A stretch of 64,000 bases of DNA from Pedobacter sp. Leaf170 (GTDB lineage: Bacteria; Bacteroidota; Bacteroidia; Sphingobacteriales; Sphingobacteriaceae). The notes under the pieces are model-generated. The model was not told where the DNA came from. It did no database searches and saw only the letters and a list, made by a program, of their open reading frames with translations. Shown here piece by piece: positions 51,347 through 60,448 of this stretch (its first letter is position 1; each line of letters begins with the position of its first letter). The position numbers and the translations under genes were made by a program. The stretch spans positions 62,001 through 126,000 of the forward strand of contig NZ_CAKLBP010000005.1 in the NCBI RefSeq assembly GCF_920984665.1. Reading direction: 5' to 3'.

Positions 51347-52456
51347 TTACTCAAATACCAAACAAACAGGCGCACCAACTTCAATGCGCTTACCGCTATC
51401 TGTTAATTTTCCTGTGATGGTATTGCGTTTAAAGATTACAACATCGTTTGTATATTGATGTGCTACGAGTAAAAACTTCCCGCTTGGATCTATTGAAAAA
51501 TTTCTTGGTCCTTTGCCCAAAGTGCTTACAGTTTCAACAGATCTTAATATGCCGGTAGGTAAAATAGAGAAAACAGAAATTGCATTTGCATCGCCGCGAT
51601 TGGTTTGATAGAGAAATTTTCCATCGGCAGACACATGAATGTCGGCGCCATCAATTTTGCCGGTAAATGATTTATCGGTTGTGCCGATTTCCTGTATTTT
51701 TTTCAGACTCCCGTTGCTGTAAAAGTAGCCGGTAATACTTCCATTAAATTCATGCGCTAAATAGGCAAATTTTCCATTTGGCGTAAATGTAATATGTCGT
51801 GGTCCGGTGCCTGCATTTGTAGGTAAAACGCTTTTTAGAGATAAAACTGTATTCTTGTTGTTAGGGCTGTATGCGTATGTGTAAATTCTATCCTCACCTA
51901 AATCATTACAAATTAAAAATTTGCCATCTGGTGTAAACTTAACCATGTGTACATGCGCACTCTCTTGTCTGCCTTTAGGGTCGATGCTTTTTCCGGTATG
52001 TTTAATAACCTGAACAGCTTCAGTTATTGAGCCATCGGCTTTTCTTTTAAAAACGGCCAATGTACCGCCCGAATAATTGGCCACAATTACATTCTGTTTA
52101 TTAACGGTAATGTAGCATGGATCGGCACCTTCACTGCTCACTTTGTTTATAAAAGTTAATTTTCCGGTAACTCCATTATATTTGAAAGCACTTACAGTAC
52201 TTTTTTCACCGCTTTCATTAACCACATAAGCAAATTTTTTATCGGCTGAGAGGGCTAAATAACTTGGGTTAGCCACATCTTTAGTAATGGCCTTTAGTTT
52301 TGTATTTCCTGTTAGGGTATTAAAGTTATAGGTGTAAATGCCTTCACTTTTACCCGTATTGGTGTAAGTGCCTATAATTAGATTATGATTCGGTTTTTGC
52401 GCTAATGCTATGGTATTAATCAAAAGGGATAAAATTAATATGCTGTATATTTTCAT
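51347..52456 (-). CDS. Secreted lactonase-family beta-propeller (6-phosphogluconolactonase-like)
   Basis: The protein has 369 residues with a signal peptide (MKIYSILILSLLINTIALAQ). It is a seven-bladed propeller of the YkgB/Pgl type: LIIGTYTNTGKSEGIYTYNF at the start, HVHMVKFTPDGKFLICNDLGEDRIYTY, TGPRHITFTPNGKFAYLAHEFNGSI, GPRNFSIDPSGKFLLVAHQYTND. The exported form cannot serve the cytosolic pentose pathway, so it more likely acts on other lactones or sugar derivatives in the periplasm. The gene stands alone. Confidence 0.85.
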   Translation of the reverse strand: MKIYSILILSLLINTIALAQKPNHNLIIGTYTNTGKSEGIYTYNFNTLTGNTKLKAITKDVANPSYLALSADKKFAYVVNESGEKSTVSAFKYNGVTGKLTFINKVSSEGADPCYITVNKQNVIVANYSGGTLAVFKRKADGSITEAVQVIKHTGKSIDPKGRQESAHVHMVKFTPDGKFLICNDLGEDRIYTYAYSPNNKNTVLSLKSVLPTNAGTGPRHITFTPNGKFAYLAHEFNGSITGYFYSNGSLKKIQEIGTTDKSFTGKIDGADIHVSADGKFLYQTNRGDANAISVFSILPTGILRSVETVSTLGKGPRNFSIDPSGKFLLVAHQYTNDVVIFKRNTITGKLTDSGKRIEVGAPVCLVFE

Positions 52457-52508
52457 GGGATTTCCTGTTTTGGATTATAACAAATATGAGAAAAAATAAA
52501 CCTAACAA

Positions 52509-52534
52509 AAAAGGCAACCTTTCGATTGCCTTTT
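52509..52534 (-). terminator. Terminator after the pseudouridine synthase gene
   Basis: The perfect 9-bp arms AAAAGGCAA and TTGCCTTTT enclose an 8-nt loop just past the minus-strand stop. The minus-strand read continues into T residues. Confidence 0.8.
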
Positions 52535-52537
52535 GTT

Positions 52538-53965
52538 TTATTTTATCAAGTGTTTAATTTGAATCAATTCATGCTCTTCTAAGTATCTCCATCTGCCTCT
52601 TGGTAAATCTTTTTTAGTCAAGTTGCCATAAACAACACGGTCTAATTTCTCTACCGAGTAACCTAAATGTTCAAAAATACGGCGAACAATTCGGTTTTTA
52701 CCACTATGAATTTGTATACCAATTTCCTTTTTGGTTCCACCTGTAACGTAAGAGATATTGTCAGGTTTGATTAAACCATCTTCAAGCTCTAAACCAAAAG
52801 CAATTTTGTTTAAATCACCTTGTGATAAAGCTTTGTTTAACTCAACATTGTAAATTTTGGTAATGCCATTTTTAGGATGCGATAATTTATCAGCTAAATC
52901 ACCATCGTTGGTCATTAAAATTAAGCCGGTAGTGTTGCGATCTAATCTTCCAACTGGGTAAATACGCTCGCGACTAGCTTTATCAACTAATTGCATAACG
53001 GTACGGCGTTCCTGCGGATCATCAGTTGTTGTGATGTAATCTTTAGGTTTGTTTAATAAAACGTAAACCTTTTTCTCACGTTTTAAAAGTTCTCCGTTGT
53101 AACGTACTAAATCTTTCGCTGGGTCTACTTTGTGACCTAACTCTGTAACCGCTTCGCCGTTAACGGTAATAATGCCTGCAGCAATTAATTCATCGGCTTT
53201 ACGGCGAGAACAAATGCCTGCATTTGAAATATATCTGTTTAGGCGAATTAAGCCTTTATCTTCATTTGTTTTTCTGCCTTGTTGTATTACTGTTCTTTCT
53301 TCGCGATTGAATTCAGTATCTCTAGGCTTAAGCTCTTCGCGATCTCTAAAAGGTCTGCTATCTGCACCAGTTCTTGGTTTTACATCTCTAGAGCTTCCAG
53401 CACTTGGTTTGAAATCGTCGCCTTTTCCACCTCTTGATTTAAAATCTTTATATCCGCCTTCTCTAGGTTTGAAGTCTCTGTCGCCAGTTCTCGGTTTAAA
53501 ATTTCTCGAATCTCCATCCTTAGATTTGAAATCGCGTTCTCCTTTAGGTTTGTAATCTCTTGCTCCATCTTTAGATTTGAAATCTCTGTCTCCGGTTCTT
53601 GGTTTGTAATCTCTTGAACTTCCTTCTCTTGGTTTAAAGCTACGTCCTTCTGGTTTGGCATCTTTAGATTTGAATTCGCGATCGCCAAATTTGAAACCTT
53701 TTGGTTCTTCGTCTCTCGATTTAAAGTCGCGATCGCTTCTTGGTTTGAAATCTCTTTTATCGCCAAATGATTTTGATTTGAAATCTTTGTTGCCAGCGCT
53801 TCTAGGTTTGAAGCCTTCTTTTGAATCGGATGATTTTTTGAATTTACTGTCTTTATCTTCAGTTCTTCTTCTGTCAGAGCTTCCTGTACTGCTTCTGCTT
53901 TCTGTTTTCCGGCTGCCCGTTTTGGACTTGTCATCCCGACTGTTCCTGTTGTTTTTATTTATCAT
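52538..53965 (-). CDS. rluB: RluB-type rRNA pseudouridine synthase with a repetitive basic N-terminal tail
   Basis: The protein has 475 residues. Residues 1 to about 235 are low complexity: repeats of RDFKSKDG, RDYKPRTGD and FKPREG-like units rich in K, R, D, S, G and F. An S4 domain (IRLNRYISNAGICSRRKADELIAAGIITVNGEAV) and the RluB/RsuA catalytic domain (YPVGRLDRNTTGLILMTNDGDLADKLSHP, catalytic Asp in GRLD) follow. Normal RluB is about 240-300 residues. The tail is likely disordered and RNA-binding. Its DNA repeats also make long out-of-frame ORFs that are not genes. Confidence 0.9.
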   Translation of the reverse strand: MINKNNRNSRDDKSKTGSRKTESRSSTGSSDRRRTEDKDSKFKKSSDSKEGFKPRSAGNKDFKSKSFGDKRDFKPRSDRDFKSRDEEPKGFKFGDREFKSKDAKPEGRSFKPREGSSRDYKPRTGDRDFKSKDGARDYKPKGERDFKSKDGDSRNFKPRTGDRDFKPREGGYKDFKSRGGKGDDFKPSAGSSRDVKPRTGADSRPFRDREELKPRDTEFNREERTVIQQGRKTNEDKGLIRLNRYISNAGICSRRKADELIAAGIITVNGEAVTELGHKVDPAKDLVRYNGELLKREKKVYVLLNKPKDYITTTDDPQERRTVMQLVDKASRERIYPVGRLDRNTTGLILMTNDGDLADKLSHPKNGITKIYNVELNKALSQGDLNKIAFGLELEDGLIKPDNISYVTGGTKKEIGIQIHSGKNRIVRRIFEHLGYSVEKLDRVVYGNLTKKDLPRGRWRYLEEHELIQIKHLIK

Positions 53966-53999
53966 GATACGCTATTAACCGCACCTAAAATGCGGGCTG

Positions 54000-54030
54000 C
54001 AAATTTAGGCAAAATTGGTGAACAATACAA
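54000..54030 (-). promoter_or_regulatory. Promoter of the pseudouridine synthase gene
   Basis: On the minus strand TTG (54030-54028), a 20-bp spacer and TAAATTTG (54007-54000) match the Bacteroidetes promoter, 34 bp before the ATG. Confidence 0.6.
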
Positions 54031-54228
54031 TTTTGAGCAGCGGAAAATTTTGATAAAAAAATAGCCTCTAAAATAGGAAAAATGCCCCAAAAATCAAAAT
54101 TCAAAACCCACGTTTAAAGCACTTTAAAGCTCGATTTCGGAAGGTATTTCTGCAAGTGCTTGATAATCTGATCATTATTTTTTACCTTTGCCAACGTTTT
54201 TTATAAGTTCACCAAAAAAAGGAGGAAG

Positions 54229-55008
54229 ATGTTAAAGAAACACATAGTACCATTTTTGATAGTGTCTGCACTATTTATTATGGCAAAAGTGTTCGCTTAC
54301 CAAATGCCCTTAGCACAAAAAAGTCTTTTAAAAGAAGAAAAATTAAACACTACAATACCCCAAAAAGAGGAGCCAAAGAAAGTTAAGGCAGAGCCGAAAT
54401 CTTTAATGGCCCGTTTAAATTTTGCCGATGAAACATTGCCTTTAGGCGATAAAAAAGTTGAGCGAAAAATGAAAAAAATCCTTGCGGCACATACATTCGA
54501 TAATACACAAACACATCGATTACAACGCAAGGCAGCTGAATGGTTCCCAATTATAGAACCCATTTTGGCAGCTTACGGAATTCCTGAAGATTTTAAATAC
54601 CTGGCACTGGTAGAATCAGGAATGCAAGCTGGCGTTTCGCCCAAAGGTGCTGCTGGTGTTTGGCAATTTATGCCAGGTACAGCCCGCAGTTATGGTTTAA
54701 AAGTTAATGGGAGCAAAGATGAGCGTTATAATTTACGCAAATCTACCGTTGCAGCCTGCAAATACATAAAAGAAATGTATAGAGGTTTAGAAAGCTGGAC
54801 ATTGGTTGCTGCGGCATATAATGTTGGCGATGGACGCCTACGCAGGCAGATCAATAATCAAAATCAAGACAATTACTACAAAATGAAACTGAACCGTGAA
54901 ACCGGTGGTTACGTTTACAAAGTGATTTCGATGAAACAGATTATTGAACACCCGGCACGTTATGGTTACGAAAAACCTAAAGAATTATTGGCTTATAACG
55001 CCGATTAA
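54229..55008 (+). CDS. Lytic transglycosylase (SLT/GH23)
   Basis: The protein has 259 residues with an N-terminal hydrophobic signal or anchor (HIVPFLIVSALFIMAKVFAY) and a charged linker. The SLT domain shows LVESGMQAGVSPKGAAGVWQFMPGTARSYGL (catalytic E129), RYNLRKSTVAACKYIKEMY and LVAAAYNVGDGRL. It cleaves peptidoglycan glycan strands to anhydro-muropeptides in the periplasm. A strong GGAGGAAG lies just before the ATG, which is unusual in this phylum. The gene ends at a terminator. Confidence 0.93.
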   Translation: MLKKHIVPFLIVSALFIMAKVFAYQMPLAQKSLLKEEKLNTTIPQKEEPKKVKAEPKSLMARLNFADETLPLGDKKVERKMKKILAAHTFDNTQTHRLQRKAAEWFPIIEPILAAYGIPEDFKYLALVESGMQAGVSPKGAAGVWQFMPGTARSYGLKVNGSKDERYNLRKSTVAACKYIKEMYRGLESWTLVAAAYNVGDGRLRRQINNQNQDNYYKMKLNRETGGYVYKVISMKQIIEHPARYGYEKPKELLAYNAD

Positions 55009-55029
55009 TAATAAAAGACAAGCATTTGG

Positions 55030-55065
55030 TAAACGTCCTGAATTTTTTCAGGACGTTTTTTTTTT
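55030..55065 (+). terminator. Terminator after the lytic transglycosylase
   Basis: The 10-bp arms AAACGTCCTG and CAGGACGTTT surround an AATTTTTT loop and are followed by a long T run. Confidence 0.92.
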
Positions 55066-55188
55066 AGGGAATTTATCGTATCAATTGTAATTGATAAGCT
55101 AAAGATGAATTTTTACTGTTTAAATAATCTGCTAATCTGTGGCTATATATTTGGTCAAATATTATCTTTGAAATCATAGCGATAATTA

Positions 55189-56235
55189 ATGTATAAACTG
55201 CAAGTAGAAAAAATTGTGTCCCAACCCGGCGATAACATCACTATACAACTTAAACCAGTTGAAAATGATTATCCCAAATATCTGGCTGGGCAGTTTATAT
55301 CTTTAATCTTCCAAGGTAAACATGGAGAAATCAGACGTTCGTATTCTTTTAATAGTTCGCCTGATGTTAATGAACCAATTGCCATCACTGTTAAGCGGGT
55401 AGAAAATGGAGAAATCTCAAGACTTTTACACCATAAAATCGGCGTTGGCGATACTTTGATTGCGCAAGAACCTCAAGGTTTATTCAGTTATGTAACTCAA
55501 AGCGAATTAGAACGTGATGTTTTTCTTTTCGCCGCTGGAGTAGGCATCACGCCATTATTCTCCATATTGAAAACGGCACTTGTAACTGAGCAGAAATCAA
55601 AAATCACACTTATTTACAGCAATCGTTCTTTAGAAGATACTTTATTTTACAATGAGATAAGCGAATGGCAGGCAAAGTATCCCGATAGGTTAAAGGTTAT
55701 CTGGATTTTTAGCAACAGCAAAAATTTAATGACGGCCAGGCTAAATAAGTTTTATATTGATAAACTGCTGAAAGAAAATTTGATTTTCGATAAAGAAAGT
55801 GCACTTTTTTACACTTGCGGACCAATAATTTACATGGATTTATGCCGGATTACTTTGTTAGGGATGGGTTTTGATATTAGCCAGATAAAACGTGAAACTT
55901 TTGTTTTACCCGAAGATGAAGTTGATGAGGACGACAACAGTGAAAAAATTGTAGATAAGAATACTTATTCGGTTATTTTAAATTTTAAAGGTGCAGTGCA
56001 TCATTTGGATATTCCCTGGCCAAAAAGAATTTTGGATGTAGCGCTTGAATATAAAATAAAACTTCCATATAGTTGCAGAGGTGGGGTTTGTAGCACTTGT
56101 GTTGCAAATTGTACAGCGGGGCATGTGCGTATGGATTACAACGAAGTTCTAACAGACGATGAATTGGAACGTGGTAGAGTTTTGGTATGCACCGGGCATC
56201 CAACCGAAAACGGAACAACAATTACCTGGGATTAA
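55189..56235 (+). CDS. PaaE-like ferredoxin/flavodoxin reductase with C-terminal 2Fe-2S domain
   Basis: The protein has 348 residues. It has an FAD-binding domain (FISLIFQGKHGEIRRSYSFNSSP), an NAD(P) domain (FLFAAGVGITPLFSILKTAL, FYTCGPIIYMDLCRITL) and a plant-type 2Fe-2S domain (SCRGGVCSTC, then VLVCTGHP: C-x4-C-x2-C-xn-C). This is the PaaE/Hcr layout, moving electrons from NAD(P)H through FAD and the cluster to an oxygenase or other partner. No paa genes are near, so the partner is unknown. It stands alone. Confidence 0.9.
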   Translation: MYKLQVEKIVSQPGDNITIQLKPVENDYPKYLAGQFISLIFQGKHGEIRRSYSFNSSPDVNEPIAITVKRVENGEISRLLHHKIGVGDTLIAQEPQGLFSYVTQSELERDVFLFAAGVGITPLFSILKTALVTEQKSKITLIYSNRSLEDTLFYNEISEWQAKYPDRLKVIWIFSNSKNLMTARLNKFYIDKLLKENLIFDKESALFYTCGPIIYMDLCRITLLGMGFDISQIKRETFVLPEDEVDEDDNSEKIVDKNTYSVILNFKGAVHHLDIPWPKRILDVALEYKIKLPYSCRGGVCSTCVANCTAGHVRMDYNEVLTDDELERGRVLVCTGHPTENGTTITWD

Positions 56236-56257
56236 ACAAGACCTGTTAGCATTCTAT

Positions 56258-56458
56258 CTATTTATTAGTCAAATGGTTCTGTATTTTTGAGCCAATAAAG
56301 GCAAATAATAAGCCTATAAAAATAGCACACAGTAAAACTATTCCCGGTGCCAGTTCATCATTCGGCGATGTATTATTGAGGATTATTAATTTGAACATTG
56401 TTAAGAAGGTAATTGCACCTAGAATAAAACCCCCAATTTTGCCTATCAAATTTTTCAT
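56258..56458 (-). CDS. Small two-helix membrane protein, unknown function
   Basis: The protein has 66 residues with two hydrophobic segments (GGFILGAITFLTMFKLIIL and GIVLLCAIFIGLLFAFIGS) and a loop with acidic residues between (NNTSPNDELAPG). No family is recognised. It lies convergent with the reductase gene, 22 bp from its stop, and stands alone. Confidence 0.6.
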   Translation of the reverse strand: MKNLIGKIGGFILGAITFLTMFKLIILNNTSPNDELAPGIVLLCAIFIGLLFAFIGSKIQNHLTNK

Positions 56459-56577
56459 AACTAATTATTTTATATACAAATATAATAAAGTGCTTTGTAA
56501 AACAAAGTGAAATAATAATTTATTTTATCTTTGGCAATTTGCTGTTTAAGAATTGGTTTATTTTGTAATAACGACTA

Positions 56578-57186
56578 TTATTCTGTTATGGTTCTGAAGG
56601 TAAGGTTAACCCTTGGTTTGGATATTTTTTTGGTTGGCGGCAACCTATGTAACCAATGGGTTTGTGTTGTACCTTTCATTACCAAAAGGCTTCCGTGTTC
56701 TAAAACCATTTCCACTTTTTCGCCGCTTTGTTTGTGTTTAAAGGCAAATTTTCTTTCTGCTCCAAAACTTAAAGAGGCTATGGCTCCGTTTTTCTTTAAA
56801 TCTGTTTCGCCATCGCTGTGCCACGCCATGCCTTCATTACCATCATGGTATAAATTAAGTAAGCAAGAGTTATAGGTTTCGCCCGATTCTTTTTCAGCAA
56901 GCATTTTAAGTTCGAGTAATTCATCGGTCCAGGGTAAAGCGTGTTTTGTAGTGTTTGAGTAGGTATATTCGAAGGGTTTCTCGCCATACCATGCAACTTT
57001 TCTTTTGGTCATGATTTTCTTCCCGAAAATTACGGCCTCATCATTTTTCCATTCTATGTTATCTAAAAGTTTAGCGAGATAAACATCGGCTTCATTATCG
57101 CTTAATAATTTACCATAGTAATTAACTGTACCATCATTAGGAAGCCAGTTTTTTGAAGTGTTAATAATATCGGCGAAAAGTTTCAT
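56578..57186 (-). CDS. AlkB-type 2-oxoglutarate/Fe(II) dioxygenase
   Basis: The protein has 202 residues. YHDGNEGMAWHSDGETDLKKNGAIASLSFGAERKFAFKHK gives the HxD iron ligands and the nucleotide-binding region. The distal iron His and the 2-oxoglutarate Arg lie in THWLHRLPPTKKISKPRVNLTFR. This is the AlkB homologue 2/3-like form seen in Bacteroidota. It reverses alkyl damage on DNA or RNA bases. The gene lies 27 bp after the serine hydrolase gene on the same strand; they may share a transcript. Confidence 0.92.
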   Translation of the reverse strand: MKLFADIINTSKNWLPNDGTVNYYGKLLSDNEADVYLAKLLDNIEWKNDEAVIFGKKIMTKRKVAWYGEKPFEYTYSNTTKHALPWTDELLELKMLAEKESGETYNSCLLNLYHDGNEGMAWHSDGETDLKKNGAIASLSFGAERKFAFKHKQSGEKVEMVLEHGSLLVMKGTTQTHWLHRLPPTKKISKPRVNLTFRTITE

Positions 57187-57213
57187 CAGCTCAAATGTAC
57201 CTTATAAAACGAA

Positions 57214-58284
57214 TCAATTAATAACCGCATTTATTTTTGCCCAAAGTTCGTTATCAAAACCTGAAACGGCAAAATTTGGATTGCTCGGATTTGATGCGTT
57301 ACCCATTCTGATGATAACCATTTTTTTGCCTGGGATAACATAAATGCGTTGGTCGTTTGCCCCCATAGCCGCATACATATCTGCCGGAGCATTAGGCACT
57401 AATGAGCCATTAAAAACGGTTTGTTCACCCGGTATCATAAACTTAGCTTTGCCATTTAACCACCATAAATAACCATAAGATGGATTAATACTTTGTGAAG
57501 TGCTGATGCTTTGGTTGAAATAGTTTTCGTTGATGATTTGTTCATCCTTCCATTTGCCTTTATTTAAAGCCAAAAGCCCAAATCGAGCCATGCTTCTTGC
57601 GCTACTGTGGTAAATGGTGAATATTGTTCCGAAATTCCAAAAACCATCCATGCCGATTTTATTTTTCAGTTTTTCGTTAAAGTATATTTCAAAATCTTTA
57701 TTGCTGGCTTTGGCAACCACATCGGTTAATTTCTGAAAAACATTACTATAAGCCCATCTTGTACCCGCATCTGCAACATAGGTTAGGTTGGGTTTTATCA
57801 CAAACTGTTTGGTATCATCGTTACCGGTAGTCATAGTAAGCAAATTTCTTACGGTGATTAAATTTTCCTTATCAGATGGCATGATGGTCCATCCCGAGCC
57901 TAAATAATCTGAGGCCTTATTATTGATGTTTAAAAGATTTTCTTGCTGTGCGATGCCAGTAGTGGCAGATACTAACGTCTTACCTGCGCTATTCCATTCC
58001 CATTCGGTTGTGGCATTATGTCCATTAAAATATTCTTCCATCACAATTCTGCCGTTTACCAGTATCATAAACGATTTGGAATTTTTTTGAGCTAGAAAAG
58101 ATTTTAAATCTGCGATAGCAGCCGAATTCCAGCCCAGTTGGGATGGGGTAGTGGTTTCCCAGGTAGTTGAAGAATTAGCAGGAAAATAAATGCCATTATC
58201 TGGATTGGTTGGTGTTGGCTCGCTGCTTTTTTTGCAGCTCACAGATAGTGTTGCTAATAAGAACAATAGGTGCAGACTTTTCAT
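57214..58284 (-). CDS. Class C beta-lactamase-like serine hydrolase, lipoprotein
   Basis: The protein has 356 residues with a lipoprotein signal ending LLATLSVSCKKSSEP. The SxxK motif is WNSAGKTLVS and the second motif is YSN in RWAYSNVFQKL. The fold matches penicillin-binding-protein-like/class C serine hydrolases. Members include esterases, D-peptidases and beta-lactamases; nothing here shows which. It should sit in the periplasm or at a membrane surface. It leads the AlkB gene on the minus strand. Confidence 0.88.
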   Translation of the reverse strand: MKSLHLLFLLATLSVSCKKSSEPTPTNPDNGIYFPANSSTTWETTTPSQLGWNSAAIADLKSFLAQKNSKSFMILVNGRIVMEEYFNGHNATTEWEWNSAGKTLVSATTGIAQQENLLNINNKASDYLGSGWTIMPSDKENLITVRNLLTMTTGNDDTKQFVIKPNLTYVADAGTRWAYSNVFQKLTDVVAKASNKDFEIYFNEKLKNKIGMDGFWNFGTIFTIYHSSARSMARFGLLALNKGKWKDEQIINENYFNQSISTSQSINPSYGYLWWLNGKAKFMIPGEQTVFNGSLVPNAPADMYAAMGANDQRIYVIPGKKMVIIRMGNASNPSNPNFAVSGFDNELWAKINAVIN

Positions 58285-58433
58285 AACGTTGGTTTTAAAC
58301 TTTGACTTGTTTTTTTATGAAAGTTTAATCACAGGAAATCTTTTAATATGTGTTGATGAATGATTAAATATTGCATTCTCCCTTATTATTCAAAGAACAA
58401 AACCGTTCCTTACTTAACAACGTTTATTGGTTA

Positions 58434-59399
58434 ATGAACAAATCGTTACTGCTGCTTACAATTATCATCTTTCCTTCATTGCTTTTTGCACAGACCAATG
58501 CTAACGATTCTTTGCAACTTAAACGGGAATTGGCAAATAAATCTTTCGTGAATCTTTATAAAGAAAATGCCGATTTAGCTTACACTTCTCCAGGTGGAGA
58601 AATTGGAGCACCTAGCAAATATGTAATCAACGGAAGGTTAACAACAACCTATATGTTACTGGGCAGTTATAAATCGCCGATCGCTTTCTCCGTAATTCCA
58701 GATTTTACCGTTCGGGTGCGCAATGAATTTTCTGCTGCTGTTAGAACACCAAGTTACCGATTGGGTGGTGCTTTGTTTGCCCGCCTAAATTTACAGCCCG
58801 ATAATTATAAGTACGTAGAACTGGCCTTTACGCATCATTCTAACGGACAAGACCAGGATGCAAGAAACCCGGATGGAAGTATAAATACCTTCAACGGAAA
58901 TTTTAACGCTAATTATTTAACGTTTTCTTATCGGTTTGGGCATTTATTAAAATCTGCCGAAGGCGATGCCAAATATTACACGCTAAACCATAGAGTAGGT
59001 TTTCAAACTCACAAACTTTTTAGGTACGAGCCGGTTTTGGATGATGGCTTCGGTTTTACCAGATTGTTGTACAACTTTTCATTTAGAAGATATGATGAAA
59101 TCGAACGAAAATCGCTAATGCAGAACAACAAAAACAGCGAAAAAGAATCCTGGAGATTAAACGCAGAACTTTCTTACGCGGTTAACAACATCCCAGGTAA
59201 AAATATTGCCAATATACAAAAGCGACTAAATGCAGAAATTAACTTCAACTATAGTTTTCCTTTTATGCATAATGTGTTTTTAATGGCTGCAGTTGGTTAT
59301 TATGGCGAAGATAATTACAATATTTATTTTCAGGATAAGTATGCGTATATGCGTTTTGGGTTATCGTCGGGGTTTTTAAGAAATAGGGGAAGGGAGTAA
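58434..59399 (+). CDS. OMPLA-like outer-membrane phospholipase A
   Basis: The protein has 322 residues from the ATG at 58434, which starts a clean signal peptide (MNKSLLLLTIIIFPSLLFAQ); the in-frame ATG at 58371 is less likely. LAFTHHSNGQDQDARNPDGS contains the HxSNG active-site pattern of PldA, followed by an Asn region (FNGNFNANYLTFSYRFG). Alternating strands and the C-terminal FGLSSGF suit a beta barrel. The family hydrolyses misplaced outer-leaflet phospholipids. Activity is inferred from the motif only. Confidence 0.72.
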   Translation: MNKSLLLLTIIIFPSLLFAQTNANDSLQLKRELANKSFVNLYKENADLAYTSPGGEIGAPSKYVINGRLTTTYMLLGSYKSPIAFSVIPDFTVRVRNEFSAAVRTPSYRLGGALFARLNLQPDNYKYVELAFTHHSNGQDQDARNPDGSINTFNGNFNANYLTFSYRFGHLLKSAEGDAKYYTLNHRVGFQTHKLFRYEPVLDDGFGFTRLLYNFSFRRYDEIERKSLMQNNKNSEKESWRLNAELSYAVNNIPGKNIANIQKRLNAEINFNYSFPFMHNVFLMAAVGYYGEDNYNIYFQDKYAYMRFGLSSGFLRNRGRE

Positions 59400-59436
59400 C
59401 TAATGATAATAAACAAGTTATATCGAAAATTTTAGA

Positions 59437-59988
59437 TTACATTAAAGATAGTGGTATTAAACCATTTTTTTCTTCATAATAATCTGTAGCGCTACTGTAC
59501 TTGTAATATTGAGCTTCGGTTACCAAACCTGCTTTAACCGGATTTTCATGTAAATAATTTAATCTATCCTCTATCATTTTATTGGAAGATAATTCTACCG
59601 GATGATTGTCTTGTTGCCAAAACTGATAAATTTTGTTGTTACTATTTTTTTCTCCGGCTCGTCTAAACATCCACAACATCCAGTTTTTTCTACTTTCCTC
59701 AACAGTATTTTCTATGCTTGCAATAATCATCTTACTTGTATATTTCTTCATATCTCTGGTAATGTTAACAAGCTCACAACCACCTTGGGCACTAGCAATT
59801 AAATGGATATGATTACTCATAATTACCCAAGCATGCAAATTCAATCCTTTTTCTGCCACACAGAATTTTAAACTTTCTACAACAATTTCTTTATAACATT
59901 CTCTGCTAAAAACATCAATCCAATTTATCACAGCGAATGTTATGAAATGAGGAATGCTACTATCTCCAAACTTATATCTTGTTCCCAT
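59437..59988 (-). CDS. REP-associated tyrosine transposase (RAYT, Y1 HUH)
   Basis: The protein has 183 residues and appears intact. The HUH pair is SNHIHLIAS (H60, H62) and the catalytic Tyr is Y83 in MKKYTSKMI. The C-terminal QDNHPVELSSNKMIEDRLNYLHENPVKAGLV is the usual RAYT tail. These single-strand transposases are domesticated and act on palindromic REP repeats. Three long palindromic repeats begin 119 bp upstream of its start (60107 onward), which makes them candidate substrates. Confidence 0.92.
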   Translation of the reverse strand: MGTRYKFGDSSIPHFITFAVINWIDVFSRECYKEIVVESLKFCVAEKGLNLHAWVIMSNHIHLIASAQGGCELVNITRDMKKYTSKMIIASIENTVEESRKNWMLWMFRRAGEKNSNNKIYQFWQQDNHPVELSSNKMIEDRLNYLHENPVKAGLVTEAQYYKYSSATDYYEEKNGLIPLSLM

Positions 59989-60106
59989 TTTTCATTACTT
60001 AATTGTCTACCGCAGGTTTAAATTATAAAAAGCAGGCAATTCTAAAGATAGCTTTTATTCCTATAAGTTGTTTGGGTGATTTTTTTTTTTCGTTTATCGT
60101 TGAATT

Positions 60107-60265
60107 CTGGTTTATTGTTCCGGAGGGTCACTTAAATCTTTTATTAAAACTAGGTCTTTGACCGAAAGCATGCACTGCCTTTCTATTAGTGCTTTATTTA
60201 CAGACAAAGTCTTTGGTTGTATTGTAAATTAAAGTGACCGCTCAAAAAGCGAACGCTTAAACTGG
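60107..60265 (-). repeat. Long palindromic repeat, copy 1
   Basis: The repeat is about 159 bp. The left end runs CTGGTTTATTGTTCCGGAGG and then GTCACTTAAAT. The right end runs AAATTAAAGTGACCGCT, then AAAAAGCG, then AACGCTTAAACTGG. The arms are inverted copies with extra bases in one arm, giving an asymmetric hairpin. The middle carries GGTCTTTGACCGAAAGCATG. Copy 2 follows after 21 bp and is very similar. Confidence 0.85.
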
Positions 60266-60286
60266 ATGGGATCTATCGCTAAATTG

Positions 60287-60443
60287 CTGGTTTAAGTGTT
60301 CCGGAGGGTCACTTAAATCTTTTATAAAAACTAGGTCTTCGACCGAAAGCATGCACTGCCTTTCTGATAGTGCTATCTCCAGACAAACTCTTCGTTGTAT
60401 TGTAAATTTAAGTGACCGCTGAAAAAGCCAACACTTAAATTAG
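60287..60443 (-). repeat. Long palindromic repeat, copy 2
   Basis: The repeat is about 157 bp. The arms are CTGGTTTAAGTGTTCCGG and GTCACTTAAAT on the left, AAATTTAAGTGACCGCTG and CCAACACTTAAATTAG on the right. The inner text closely follows copy 1. It ends 6 bp before the stop codon of the small gene at 60449-60664. Confidence 0.85.
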
Positions 60444-60448
60444 TGGGG

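Noticed and set aside
53172..53978. Several long ORFs on both strands over the pseudouridine synthase tail
   Set aside because: They are out-of-frame readings of the repetitive DNA that codes the basic tail. The S4-containing frame continues into that tail without a break.
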